In this document: positions 33,884-42,235 of the stretch, piece by piece
How the letters are laid out: each line of letters begins with the position of its first letter
Position numbering within the stretch: the first letter of the stretch is position 1
Assembly (NCBI RefSeq): GCF_000316035.1
Contig: NZ_ANHX01000077.1
Span: 1 to 64,000, forward strand
Direction of reading: 5' to 3'
Length of the DNA stretch: 64,000 nucleotides
From: Paenibacillus sp. PAMC 26794
GTDB lineage: Bacteria > Bacillota > Bacilli > Paenibacillales > Paenibacillaceae
Translations under genes and position numbers: made by a program
The notes under the pieces: generated by a model
Told to the model about the DNA's origin: nothing
The model's database searches: none
Seen by the model: only the letters and a program-made list of their open reading frames with translations

Positions 33884-34360
33884 ATGGCTAATGATGAAGT
33901 GATTTTGACACAGGAAGGCTTGGAAAAGCTGGAGGACGAACTGAGGGATTTGAAGTCGGTGAAGCGTAAGGAACTGGCTGCGCGTCTAAAACTTGCGATC
34001 AGTTACGGTGACCTGAAGGAAAATAGTGAGTATCATTCAGCCAAAGATGATCAGGCCTTTATGGAGACCCGGATTTTGATTCTGGAGAAGATGCTGACAA
34101 AAGCAAGAGTCATCTCTTCAGACAATATAGACTCCAACAAAGTGAGCATTGGATCGACGGTGTTGCTTAATGACATTGAGTTCGCCGAGAAGATTGAATA
34201 TAAAGTGGTTGGTCCTGCCGAGGCCGATGTTGCGGATAATAAAATTTCGTACGAGAGCCCGCTGGGCAAGGAGATAATGGGCAAAGAAGTGGGCAGCGTC
34301 ATTCATGTCAATGCTCCGATGGGCGTTATCAAGTACGAGTTACTTCAAATTAAAGTGTAA
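33884..34360 (+). CDS. greA: Transcription elongation factor GreA
   Basis: 158 residues, the normal GreA length. It rescues backtracked RNA polymerase by stimulating transcript cleavage. N-terminal coiled coil with the tip acidic residues (LTQEGLEKLEDELRDLKSVK, ISYGDLKENSEYHSAKDDQ) and C-terminal FKBP-like domain (GSTVLLNDIEFAEK, ISYESPLGKEIMGKEVG). Ribosome site GGAG eight bases before ATG. Monocistronic with its own terminator. Some Bacillota have a second GreA, so it may not be the only copy. Confidence 0.95.
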   Translation: MANDEVILTQEGLEKLEDELRDLKSVKRKELAARLKLAISYGDLKENSEYHSAKDDQAFMETRILILEKMLTKARVISSDNIDSNKVSIGSTVLLNDIEFAEKIEYKVVGPAEADVADNKISYESPLGKEIMGKEVGSVIHVNAPMGVIKYELLQIKV

Positions 34361-34367
34361 TTCAAAA

Positions 34368-34417
34368 TAAGAGGTGCTCCGCAGTCATCCAAGTGGCTGA
34401 GGGGACACCTCTTTTTG
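34368..34417 (+). terminator. Rho-independent terminator
   Basis: AGAGGTG / CACCTCT outer stem with inner TCC/GGG pairing, followed by five T. Confidence 0.85.
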
Positions 34418-34449
34418 ATTCTATTGGGCTTTGAACGGTTGGGAATATG

Positions 34450-34475
34450 GATTTGTTGAAACGATTTGTTGAAAC
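34450..34475. repeat. 13-bp perfect tandem duplication
   Basis: GATTTGTTGAAAC occurs twice in direct succession. It lies about 180 bp upstream of the NSS transporter gene; it may be chance or a paired binding site. Confidence 0.5.
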
Positions 34476-34656
34476 TTCATACGGTTGGACTAACGGACTT
34501 TATCACATACTGTGTTTAAGGAACTTATGAGATAAAGATTTTAGTGTGTATTTTTATGTAAATAAATAACATTTCGACAAATTTCGAATTTCGAATGACC
34601 TGACAAGGTGAGTAGTATATAATTACGGAAAACTTTAAAGTGATGGAGTAGATACG

Positions 34657-36012
34657 ATGAATTTTAGTAAGCCTAATCTGGATCAAGACAATGCTGGCAA
34701 AGGAGAACGCTTCTCCCAAGCTGGATTTATCCTGGCAGCCATTGGTAGTTCGGTTGGTCTGGGCAACATGTGGAAATTCCCGTACATTACGGGTGAGAAC
34801 GGAGGGGCTGCGTTTTTCCTGCTCTTCATCGTCTGTTTGCTGCTCATCGGTCTGCCAGTGCTTCTGGCTGAACTCGCGATTGGTCGCAGTGGCAGAGGTA
34901 GTGCAGCTACGGCTTTTATCAAAGCAGGTGGACATAAGGGCTGGCTCGCAGCCGGCTTGCTGCAAGTACTGACGCCGTTTATCATCCTGTCCTTTTATGT
35001 CATTATTGCAGGCTGGACCTTGCAATATGCAATTACGTCATTCAGTGGCACATTGTTTAACAATCCGGATTATGCCGGACAGTTCGACTCCTTCATAGGT
35101 GGCTATATGCCGATTGTATGGCAACTGGTTGCGGTTCTAATTACAGGCTGGATTGTAGCCAAAGGAGTATCCAACGGAATCGAAAAGTTCAACAAGGTAC
35201 TGATTCCAGCGATGTTGGTGCTGCTTATTATCCTGATGATCCGTGCAGTTACATTGCCGGGTGCAGGTGCGGGTGTATCCTTTTTCCTGAACCCGGACTT
35301 CTCGCAACTGACAACCGAATCCGCACTGGTTGCGCTCGGACATGCCTTCTTCTCCCTGTCACTCGGGATGGGTATTCTTGTAACCTACGGTTCGTATGTG
35401 GATAAAAATCAATCCCTCGGTGCGGCAACGGTCGCCGTCGGTGCGGGTGACCTGATCTATGCATTCATTGCTGGTCTGATCATCTTCCCAACGACATTCT
35501 CGTTTGGTATTGCACCAGACCAAGGACCGTCACTGATCTTCGTGGCACTTCCGGCGGCCTTCTCGGCGATGCCGCTTGGCTTCTTGTTTGGTGGACTGTT
35601 CTTCATCCTGCTGGCTATTGCGGCATTGACGTCAGCAGTATCCTTGCTGGAAGTTCCGGTGAAATATTTCATGGAACGCTTGTCATGGAGTCGAAGCCGT
35701 GCGGTATGGGTTATTGCGCTCGCGGTCTTCATCGTGGGACTTCCTTCGGTATTGTCGCTCGGCTTGCTGCCTGAATGGACGATTGGGTCGAAGAGTGTGT
35801 TCGACTGGATGGACTTTGTAGCATCCAACATCCTGTTGCCTGTGGGTGGACTGCTTGTGACGATTTTTGCCGGATACTTCTGGAAAACGGCTGCTGAAGC
35901 TTCCGGCCTGCGTTCCGGATGGTTCCGGGTGTGGCTGTTCATGCTGCGTTACGTGGCTCCGATCCTGGTTCTGCTGGTTCTACTGCACACATCCGGTATC
36001 ATTCACTTCTAA
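34657..36012 (+). CDS. Sodium-dependent transporter, NSS (SNF) family
   Basis: 451-residue secondary transporter of the LeuT/TnaT type, taking up an amino acid or related amine with sodium. Unwound first helix with sodium and substrate site, GSSVGLGNMWKFPYITGENG (about 30-49), then a run of about 11-12 membrane helices. Helix 6 region FFSLSLGMGILVTYGSYV near 230 matches the family. Eleven-helix members are common in bacteria and this one has the matching length. GGAG nine bases before ATG. Substrate unknown. Confidence 0.9.
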   Translation: MNFSKPNLDQDNAGKGERFSQAGFILAAIGSSVGLGNMWKFPYITGENGGAAFFLLFIVCLLLIGLPVLLAELAIGRSGRGSAATAFIKAGGHKGWLAAGLLQVLTPFIILSFYVIIAGWTLQYAITSFSGTLFNNPDYAGQFDSFIGGYMPIVWQLVAVLITGWIVAKGVSNGIEKFNKVLIPAMLVLLIILMIRAVTLPGAGAGVSFFLNPDFSQLTTESALVALGHAFFSLSLGMGILVTYGSYVDKNQSLGAATVAVGAGDLIYAFIAGLIIFPTTFSFGIAPDQGPSLIFVALPAAFSAMPLGFLFGGLFFILLAIAALTSAVSLLEVPVKYFMERLSWSRSRAVWVIALAVFIVGLPSVLSLGLLPEWTIGSKSVFDWMDFVASNILLPVGGLLVTIFAGYFWKTAAEASGLRSGWFRVWLFMLRYVAPILVLLVLLHTSGIIHF

Positions 36013-36037
36013 TGGTGAAGGCCCGATAGGGTTAAAT

Positions 36038-36133
36038 ATGGTCTGTTGTGCAGATTTACCAAGGATAAAACCTCTTGGAAGAAATGCAAAAGCCCTTGTT
36101 TTCCCTCGTCAATTTTGGGACAATACGGAGTAG
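36038..36133 (+). CDS. Possible leader peptide before the RlmN-type gene
   Basis: 31 codons from ATG 36038 (AGGG six bases upstream) to TAG 36131-36133, beginning [15 protein letters not shown]. Its stop codon lies inside the descending arm of the hairpin at 36066-36142, so a ribosome translating it would prevent that hairpin from forming until release. This is the layout of ribosome-sensing attenuators of antibiotic resistance genes. Coding role is unproven. Confidence 0.4.
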   Translation: MVCCADLPRIKPLGRNAKALVFPRQFWDNTE

Positions 36134-36142
36134 AGGTTTTTT
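36066..36142 (+). terminator. Terminator or attenuator before the RlmN-type gene
   Basis: AAAACCTCT (36066-36074) pairs with AGAGGTTTT (36132-36140), followed by TT and GGG. The 57-nt loop is large for a plain terminator and can fold internally (TCCC/GGGA). It may simply end the NSS gene, or be an attenuator controlled by the 36038 ORF. Confidence 0.6.
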
Positions 36143-36191
36143 GGGTAGGACCGATAAGCCATATGCTTTCTTGCGAAAAGAGGATTATACA

Positions 36192-37286
36192 ATGAACAAA
36201 TCATCCATATATGGATTAACATTAGAGCAATTACGTTCCTGGCTACCGGAGCATGGGCAGAAAAAATCCCGTGCATCCCGGATTTGGGAATGGTTATATC
36301 ACGAGCGTGTACACGATTTTCCGGCAATGACCGATGTCCGTCAAGAATGTCTGGACGTTCTCTCTGAGCATTTCACAATGAACTCGCTGAGCGAACATGT
36401 GAAGCAGGAATCGGCAGATGGTACCGTGAAATTTCTGCTTCGGATGCAGGACGGTAACCTGATTGAGACGGTATTAATGCGACAAAAATACGGACTTACC
36501 GTATGTGTGACCACACAAGTTGGCTGTAATATTGGCTGTAGTTTCTGTGCGAGCGGATTGATCAAGAAGAGCCGTGACCTGACTGCTGGAGAGATTGTGG
36601 AGCAGATTATGCACGTACAGCGACATCTGGATGCAGCGGGTCAAGACGAACGGGTAACGAACGTGGTTGTGATGGGTATTGGCGAACCGTTCGATAACTT
36701 CCAGCACATGAGTGATTTCATCGAAGTTATCAAGGATCGCAAAGGACTGGCCCTGGCGGCCAAACGGATTACTGTGTCCACGAGTGGCCTTCCGGACAAA
36801 ATCAAGGAATTTGCAGACAGCAGTCTGCAGGTTAACCTGGCGATCTCTCTGCATGCACCGAATAATGAACTGCGTACACACATCATGAAGATCAACCGGG
36901 CTTTCCCGATTGAGCAATTGATGGATGCAGTGGATTATTATCTGGCTACAACGAACAAACGCATCATGTTTGAGTACATCCTGCTACGTGATGTTAATGA
37001 TCAGCGTGAGCATGCCGCGGAGCTTGCTGAACTGTTGTCCAGTCGCAGAAGTATGGTCAGTGTGAACCTGATCCCATATAACCCGGTGGATGAGCACAGT
37101 CAGTATCAACGGAGTACAGAAGAATCGATTCTGGGCTTCTATGATACGCTCAAAAAGAACAACATCAACTCCACTGTACGTATGGAACATGGTACGGATA
37201 TCGATGCTGCCTGCGGACAGTTGCGCAGCAAACAAATGAAGAACAACGCTGCCGAATCCGAGCCAGACCGTCTGGCACTGGGATAA
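36192..37286 (+). CDS. rlmN: RlmN/Cfr-family radical-SAM RNA methyltransferase
   Basis: 364-residue radical-SAM enzyme expected to place a methyl on C2 of an adenine in 23S rRNA (A2503) or tRNA. The FeS cluster motif CNIGCSFC gives Cys112, Cys116 and Cys119; MGIGEPFDN near 157 matches the GMGEP motif; the methyl-carrying Cys341 lies in [10 protein letters not shown]. Start ATG 36192 follows AGAGGA by seven bases; the frame from 36075 runs through a hairpin and is not used. The usual rlmN neighbours (prkC, stp) are absent, so it may be a second copy or a Cfr-like relative. Followed by a strong terminator. Confidence 0.8.
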   Translation: MNKSSIYGLTLEQLRSWLPEHGQKKSRASRIWEWLYHERVHDFPAMTDVRQECLDVLSEHFTMNSLSEHVKQESADGTVKFLLRMQDGNLIETVLMRQKYGLTVCVTTQVGCNIGCSFCASGLIKKSRDLTAGEIVEQIMHVQRHLDAAGQDERVTNVVVMGIGEPFDNFQHMSDFIEVIKDRKGLALAAKRITVSTSGLPDKIKEFADSSLQVNLAISLHAPNNELRTHIMKINRAFPIEQLMDAVDYYLATTNKRIMFEYILLRDVNDQREHAAELAELLSSRRSMVSVNLIPYNPVDEHSQYQRSTEESILGFYDTLKKNNINSTVRMEHGTDIDAACGQLRSKQMKNNAAESEPDRLALG

Positions 37287-37395
37287 GATACAATGCGGAT
37301 CTGGCAAGTAAGTTAGTATACTTAGTTGTTATAATCAGAGTCTGCACGTGCCATTTACCGTTGTTGAGTCACTAATGAATGTGTTGCCTGAATGC

Positions 37396-37442
37396 AAAAC
37401 GCCTCTGTATATCACTGAGAAGTGATAACGGAGGCGTTTTTT
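37396..37442. terminator. Strong bidirectional terminator
   Basis: AAAACGCCTC / GAGGCGTTTT outer stem plus inner ATCACT / AGTGAT stem, with six T. It serves the RlmN-type gene and the converging GNAT gene. Confidence 0.9.
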
Positions 37443-37451
37443 GGAATGTCA

Positions 37452-37892
37452 TTATTTCAGTTTTTTGGTCATCAGCAGATGGGGAATGCCGTCTTCCATA
37501 AATACTTCCGACGCGGGTGCATATCCGAGTCGTTCGTAGAACCCGGAAGCTTGTACCTGTGCGTGCAGCTTGGCTTTCTCAAGACCATCAGCAACAGCCA
37601 TCTGCTCCAGCTTGTCGATCAGCACACGGCCCAGGCCGTGTTTGCGGTAATCGAGCATGACACAGATCCGCTCCAATTTGGCGACTTGTTCCACAATGCG
37701 CAGTCTGGAGGAGGCAGCAGGTACACCGTCTACGTAGAGCAGAATGTGGCGCGCCTCCGCGTCTAATGTATCATAAGCATCGAATTCATCCGCTGCTGGC
37801 ACGCCTTGTTCTTCGACGAAAATAGCGGTGCGAATAGCGAAGCAGGCATCGAGCAATTCCTGATTATTAACTTCAACAATCGTTGTATTCAT
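37452..37892 (-). CDS. GNAT acetyltransferase, ElaA/YjcF type
   Basis: 146-residue acetyltransferase. N-terminal FAIRTAIFVEEQGVPAADEFD is the ElaA/YjcF signature; acetyl-CoA loop ERICVMLDYRKHGLGRVLID near residue 75; C-terminal ASGFYERLGYAPASEVFMED. ATG 37892 follows AAAGGAG by nine bases; the open frame to 37982 has no such signal. Divergent from the MarR gene with palindromes in the shared 147-bp region. Substrate unknown. Confidence 0.85.
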   Translation of the reverse strand: MNTTIVEVNNQELLDACFAIRTAIFVEEQGVPAADEFDAYDTLDAEARHILLYVDGVPAASSRLRIVEQVAKLERICVMLDYRKHGLGRVLIDKLEQMAVADGLEKAKLHAQVQASGFYERLGYAPASEVFMEDGIPHLLMTKKLK

Positions 37893-37960
37893 GAATGTTG
37901 CTCCTTTGGGTGATCGTAATGTTATCCTGACGTGATAAACTGGTACATAACAGGAAGTTG

Positions 37961-37975
37961 GAACGAATTTCGTTC
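37961..37975. promoter_or_regulatory. Palindrome between GNAT and MarR genes
   Basis: GAACGAATTTCGTTC, a perfect 15-bp palindrome in the divergent promoter region. Candidate operator. Confidence 0.5.
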
Positions 37976-38003
37976 TTTTCAACAGTAGTTATACCATCAA
38001 TTA

Positions 38004-38019
38004 TGTTGCGAATGCAACA
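38004..38019. promoter_or_regulatory. Palindrome upstream of the MarR gene
   Basis: TGTTGCGAATGCAACA, perfect 6-bp arms with a 4-bp centre, 20 bp before the MarR start. Size and place fit an autoregulatory MarR operator. Confidence 0.6.
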
Positions 38020-38038
38020 ATTTTATAGGGGCGTGAAT

Positions 38039-38518
38039 GTGTTGACTGAAAAAAAAGAAGTGCTGCGTGAAATTGGTATGATTGCCCGCTGTCTGGATTC
38101 AATCAGTAATGTCGAGTTTCAGCATCTGAACCTGTCCCGTGGACAATATCTATATCTGTATCGAATCTGTGAGAATCCGGGCATTATTCCGAATCAGCTT
38201 GCTGAACTGATCAAAGTGGATCGCACGACGGCGGCCAGAGCTATTAGCAAACTTGAATCCGATGGATTTATTGTCAAACAATCGGCAATAGATAATAAGA
38301 AGAACAAGTTGTTATATCCAACAGAGGCAGGGCTTGAAGCGTGGCAATTTATTCGTAAAGAGGGCGTTCATTCCGATCAGGTGACACTGGACGGTTTGAC
38401 GGATGAAGAGATCGAGACCGCGGTCATGCTTCTCCGTCGAATGCGGCATAATATCGAGGTGGACTGGAAATTTGTCAAAAAGGGTGGACGGCGACCCTAC
38501 ATGGATATTTCGGAATGA
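38039..38518 (+). CDS. MarR-family transcriptional regulator
   Basis: 159-residue winged-helix regulator. Core HTH at LIKVDRTTAARAISKLESDG (about 60-79), wing NKKNKLLYPTEAG, C-terminal dimer helices. The frame opens at 37958, but AGGGG at 38027-38031 points to GTG 38039 or TTG 38042; both give the normal N-terminus (LTEKKEVLREIGMIARCLD). No terminator separates it from the GH8 gene 100 bp downstream, so it probably heads the exopolysaccharide operon and controls it. Confidence 0.8.
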   Translation: MLTEKKEVLREIGMIARCLDSISNVEFQHLNLSRGQYLYLYRICENPGIIPNQLAELIKVDRTTAARAISKLESDGFIVKQSAIDNKKNKLLYPTEAGLEAWQFIRKEGVHSDQVTLDGLTDEEIETAVMLLRRMRHNIEVDWKFVKKGGRRPYMDISE

Positions 38519-38587
38519 ACAGAGGAACGATCCTTGACCCCTGCATCCCAGACTCTAGCCGAACCTATCTAAAGGAGAAGAGCCATT

Positions 38588-38623
38588 ATGCCAGAGCAGC
38601 ATCAGTACAGGAGGGAGTCATGA
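38588..38623 (+). CDS. 11-residue coupling mini-ORF before the GH8 gene
   Basis: AAAGGAG (38572-38578), then ATG 38588 and the codons for MPEQHQYRRES, ending with a TGA that overlaps the ATG of the GH8 gene (ATGA). The ribosome site of the GH8 gene lies inside it. Its translation would feed ribosomes straight to the GH8 start. Confidence 0.4.
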   Translation: MPEQHQYRRES

Positions 38624-39726
38624 AACGGGTGAACCGGAAAAGGCTAACGTGGTGGATCATATTGGCAGTCGGTATCACGGCAGCGTTAATTATTTTTGCG
38701 AAGGAGCGGTTCGTGATGAATGAATCCCCTACGGTATCCTTTGTCCAAGATCATATGACCAATCCCAATGGTACACTTGCGACCTATTTGCAAGATGCTA
38801 CCTCAGAGAGAGCGGACATCGTAGCAGGCAGAGAGGCTTTATCTGAGTCACTTGGTCTTTGGATGCAATATGCTGTAGCCAAGAATGATCAGGCGTTATT
38901 CGAGGAAAGCTATAAACTGCTGACGACCTATTTCCTCATGCCGCAAAAATATATTGCCTGGAAGCTGGATGCCGAAGGTAAATCTCAAGTGACCACCAAT
39001 GCGCTTGGCGATGATTTTCGAATTGTCGGTGCTTTATTAAAGGCAGCAGATCAATGGGAACAAGGAAGAGAAGCCAAACTGAAAACTGCTTCGGAAATAT
39101 CCCGTACACTTTCACAATCGGTTCAGAAAAAAGGCTATTATGTTGATTTTCATGATTTTGCGAGTGGTCACTCCACAGATACGTTAAGCCTGGTTTATGT
39201 TGATCTCCCGTCTCTTCAATTGATGGAAAAACATCAGATGGTGGAACCGGGAACCTATGCCAAGTACGAATCGTTGCTGAAGAAAATGCCTGAAGATGGA
39301 TTGTTCTATCCGAAGACCTTCGATGTAGTCCGTAAAAAATATACGTATGATGATAAGGTGAATCTGATCGACCAGTTGATCGTGGCGAATCATCTAACCG
39401 TGACCGACCGCAAACCGGACAAGCTCATTTCTTTTTTGAAAAAGGAGTTCAACACCCGGCATAAGCTGCCCGGACAGTATAAGCGAGAATGGCGCACACC
39501 TGCCGTCTCTTATGAATCTTCCTCGGTATATGGCCTCGCCATCTTACTCGCTGTACGTTCGGGTGATCCGAAATGGGCCAAACAGTTGTATAACCATATG
39601 ATTACGTTACGTGGTCAGGAATCTCGTTATCGAGGTGGATATGTATTTAGTGGAAACACACATTTGTTTGATAATCTTTTTCCTCTGCTTGGAGAGACTG
39701 CATTACAAAATTCACTTAAGAAGTAA
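38620..39726 (+). CDS. GH8-family glycoside hydrolase (YdaJ/BcsZ-like)
   Basis: 368-residue membrane-anchored or secreted hydrolase. Basic N-terminus (KRVNRKRLTWW) and one hydrophobic segment (IILAVGITAALIIFA), then an all-helical (alpha/alpha)6 domain: NALGDDFRIVGALLKAADQW near 127, GYYVDFHDFASGHSTDTLSL near 170, YESSSVYGLAILLAVRSGD near 305. It resembles the GH8 enzymes in bacterial cellulose and other exopolysaccharide operons, which trim the polymer during export. GGAGGGAG six bases before ATG. First structural gene of an operon with degenerate GGDEF, small membrane peptide and GT2 synthase. Confidence 0.75.
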   Translation: MKRVNRKRLTWWIILAVGITAALIIFAKERFVMNESPTVSFVQDHMTNPNGTLATYLQDATSERADIVAGREALSESLGLWMQYAVAKNDQALFEESYKLLTTYFLMPQKYIAWKLDAEGKSQVTTNALGDDFRIVGALLKAADQWEQGREAKLKTASEISRTLSQSVQKKGYYVDFHDFASGHSTDTLSLVYVDLPSLQLMEKHQMVEPGTYAKYESLLKKMPEDGLFYPKTFDVVRKKYTYDDKVNLIDQLIVANHLTVTDRKPDKLISFLKKEFNTRHKLPGQYKREWRTPAVSYESSSVYGLAILLAVRSGDPKWAKQLYNHMITLRGQESRYRGGYVFSGNTHLFDNLFPLLGETALQNSLKK

Positions 39727-39747
39727 TCTACTGGAGAGAATAAACCT

Positions 39748-40626
39748 ATGATGAGGAATAAAGCACCCATCCGTCGTATTGCATGGGGATATGCCAGTTT
39801 GATCGGATTAGCCGTGATTCAGCAGCTGGCTGTCTATCTTAAAATTTATATGAATCAGAGCTATACCACACAGGATTTTGTGTTTAGCATCGTGTCGCTT
39901 GGAGCGCTGATTCTGGGTTTTGTGATACCTGTCGGAGTGTCTGTCGTCCTCGGATTTATATATCTGGTCGCTTATTTTGTATGGCTTGTTACTTACGCGG
40001 ATGTCAATGTGCTTACGTTCTCATGGTGGTTGCTCATTCCGGCTAATGCGGTTGTGGCTGCCTTTATTAAGGCAAGTCTTGTGCGTAAAGCGCGTGTCAT
40101 AGAGCGTCTGCAGGAGCTTAAGGGGCGTAATCCGGAGATTGATCTGGACACCTCCCTGGGTAATAAGGGTGCCCTTGCGGACACACTTGTTAAGCAAAGT
40201 AATCTGGCCAGACGTTATTCGGAGCAATATGGATTCAGCATGGCGATGTTCAAGATCGAGTTTTTGCCGTTGGTGTTGGAATCACTCGGTTCCGTGCGCT
40301 ATGCACAGTTCCTTCTTGAACTATCCACTACCATACAGAAGCAGATCCGGTTTGAGGATTATAAATTTTTTGTGGATCGGGGAAGGTTTGTCATTATCTG
40401 CCCGATGACCAATGCGGAGTATATGCCCATTCTGAAACAACGGATCAAAAAAGCCATGATGGATCTGCAGATCATCGATAAAAGGGGAAATGAATTGCAG
40501 ACGGTTATTCGAACTGGTGCGCTGGTATTCCACAAGGAACAATTCAGTAAGTATAAGGATATCGATGCAGTTATTGCGGCGCTGGAACGGAACACAGAGA
40601 CGGATCTCATTGGTGAATATATCTAA
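39748..40626 (+). CDS. Membrane protein with degenerate GGDEF domain (c-di-GMP receptor, YdaK-like)
   Basis: 292 residues. About four membrane helices in the first 115 residues, a short coiled linker, then a GGDEF-fold domain. The catalytic GGDEF is replaced by DRGRF (210-214), so no cyclase activity is expected. The allosteric I-site RxxD is kept as RFED (201-204), exactly five residues before that position as in active enzymes. This is what is expected for a c-di-GMP receptor, as YdaK of Bacillus subtilis. Between the GH8 and GT2 genes, it probably switches on polymer synthesis when c-di-GMP is bound. Confidence 0.8.
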   Translation: MMRNKAPIRRIAWGYASLIGLAVIQQLAVYLKIYMNQSYTTQDFVFSIVSLGALILGFVIPVGVSVVLGFIYLVAYFVWLVTYADVNVLTFSWWLLIPANAVVAAFIKASLVRKARVIERLQELKGRNPEIDLDTSLGNKGALADTLVKQSNLARRYSEQYGFSMAMFKIEFLPLVLESLGSVRYAQFLLELSTTIQKQIRFEDYKFFVDRGRFVIICPMTNAEYMPILKQRIKKAMMDLQIIDKRGNELQTVIRTGALVFHKEQFSKYKDIDAVIAALERNTETDLIGEYI

Positions 40627-40649
40627 CGAACAGGAAGGAGAGATTTGCT

Positions 40650-40784
40650 GTGGATTATATGTCCTGGTTCATCCCTGTCTGTATCGCTGTCAGTTGTATA
40701 TTTGCCGTATGTACCGTTTTACTAACGATTGCTACCCTTCTTTTTCGGTCAAAAGTCAATCGCAAGTACGATCGGAGGAAATGA
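40650..40784 (+). CDS. 44-residue small membrane protein in the EPS operon
   Basis: GTG start 40650 with AAGGAG 10 bases upstream. One hydrophobic helix (FIPVCIAVSCIFAVCTVLL) followed by a basic tail (RSKVNRKYDRRK). It sits between the degenerate GGDEF gene (24 bp before) and the GT2 gene, whose TTG start lies one base after its TGA; the ribosome site of the GT2 gene is inside its last codons. Tight packing and strong signals argue that it is translated. It could be a synthase subunit or activator, like the small partners of other polysaccharide synthases. No family recognised. Confidence 0.65.
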   Translation: MDYMSWFIPVCIAVSCIFAVCTVLLTIATLLFRSKVNRKYDRRK

Positions 40785-40785
40785 A

Positions 40786-42081
40786 TTGACTGATTTTATT
40801 CTGCTGTTATCGATATTCAGCATCTGGATTGCCGTATTCGAGTCGATTGTTATCATGGCGGGCGCGATTCGTTTTATTAATAAACAGGACAAAAAAGGGA
40901 TTCAGATCCCTGAAAATATGGATCATTATCCAACAGTCACGGTCATGGTACCTGCGCATAACGAGGGTCTGGTCATTGTTGCGACGGTAGAGCACATTCT
41001 GTGCCTGAATTATCCGGAGGATAAAGTTCAGGTCATCGTGATCGCGGATAACTGTACAGATGATACCGCAGAGAAGCTGAGATCATTCCTCAGTCAGACC
41101 AGTTATAGGCATCGCAATGTGACGGTAATGGAGCGAAAAGGAACAGGTGGCAAGTCCGGGGCATTAAATGACGGACTGGACATAGCCACGGGTGATTGGA
41201 TCTGTATCTTCGATGCAGATGCCGCACCTGAACGGAATGCATTAATGTTTTTGACCCAAAAATCGCTTGAGAACCCTGAACAATATGGCGTGGTTTTTGG
41301 CAGAAACAAAGCACGCAACAGAGGACAGAATTTCCTCTCCAAATGCATCAATCTGGAGATCATTACTTCGCAACGTGTGTATCACACGGGTCTGTGGGAA
41401 TTGTTCCAGCTGGGTTCCATCCCGGGCACGAATTATATTATCAAAACCGAGTTGATCCGGGACATTGGTGGATGGGATGTGACAGCGATTACAGAAGATA
41501 CGGCACTATCATTTGAGATTTTGAATCGCGGACAGTTTGTGGCACTTGCGCCGCAAGCGGAAGCCTATCAGCAAGAGCCAGAGCAGCTTCGTGTATACAT
41601 GAAGCAGCGCGAACGCTGGGCCAAGGGGAACTACCAGGTCGTACTGGATAATATCCATAACCTGTTTAACCGCTCCAGTTGGCGTAATAAGTTGCTGGTC
41701 ATCTATTATGCCGTCAGTTATTTCTGGTTTATGCTTGCGATCATTGTATCGGATATTATATTTCTCGTGAATCTGGTCTATCAGGTCATTGCCATATTTA
41801 AACCAGATGTAAGTTCACCGTTTCAGTTTGCCGGTGATGCGTATGTGTTTCTGGTCATTGGTTGGGCGCTCATGTACTTTATTTATGTGTTACAGATCAA
41901 CCTGGCACTTGCCGCAGATATTGGACAGAGCAATACCCGTAATTTCATCTATGCCTGCGTGTCCTACTTCACGTATGCACAGCTGTTCATCCTGATCTCG
42001 ATCAAGGCATTTTACTCCTTGATTATGGACAAAATTCGGAAACGCGAAAGCAAATGGTACAAAACAGAACGTTTTGGCTAA
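40786..42081 (+). CDS. Processive family 2 glycosyltransferase (YdaM/BcsA-like)
   Basis: 431-residue membrane polysaccharide synthase. N-terminal helix, then a GT-A domain with VTVMVPAHNEG near 57, Asp143 and Asp145 in IFDADAAPERN, acceptor-site TED at 236-238 and QRERW at 274-278, then about four C-terminal helices forming the export channel. It lacks a PilZ domain, so c-di-GMP sensing must come from a partner, and the degenerate GGDEF protein upstream fits. TTG start with GGAGG seven bases before. The polymer is unknown. Last gene of the operon. Confidence 0.85.
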   Translation: MTDFILLLSIFSIWIAVFESIVIMAGAIRFINKQDKKGIQIPENMDHYPTVTVMVPAHNEGLVIVATVEHILCLNYPEDKVQVIVIADNCTDDTAEKLRSFLSQTSYRHRNVTVMERKGTGGKSGALNDGLDIATGDWICIFDADAAPERNALMFLTQKSLENPEQYGVVFGRNKARNRGQNFLSKCINLEIITSQRVYHTGLWELFQLGSIPGTNYIIKTELIRDIGGWDVTAITEDTALSFEILNRGQFVALAPQAEAYQQEPEQLRVYMKQRERWAKGNYQVVLDNIHNLFNRSSWRNKLLVIYYAVSYFWFMLAIIVSDIIFLVNLVYQVIAIFKPDVSSPFQFAGDAYVFLVIGWALMYFIYVLQINLALAADIGQSNTRNFIYACVSYFTYAQLFILISIKAFYSLIMDKIRKRESKWYKTERFG

Positions 42082-42110
42082 GCGGCGAAAAATAGGTTAA
42101 GTGTAAGGAA

Positions 42111-42152
42111 GAAGGGCTATTTGCTGGTCAATATCAGTAAACAGCCTTTTTG
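42111..42152 (+). terminator. Rho-independent terminator of the EPS operon
   Basis: AAGGGCTATTT pairs with AAACAGCCTT (one bulge), followed by five T. Confidence 0.8.
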
Positions 42153-42235
42153 TTATAGCCAGACCCATCCATATTCTGTATACTCTTACAGGCTGTAAAT
42201 AGGAAGTATGCTTATCCGAAATGGAGGGTCACGGA

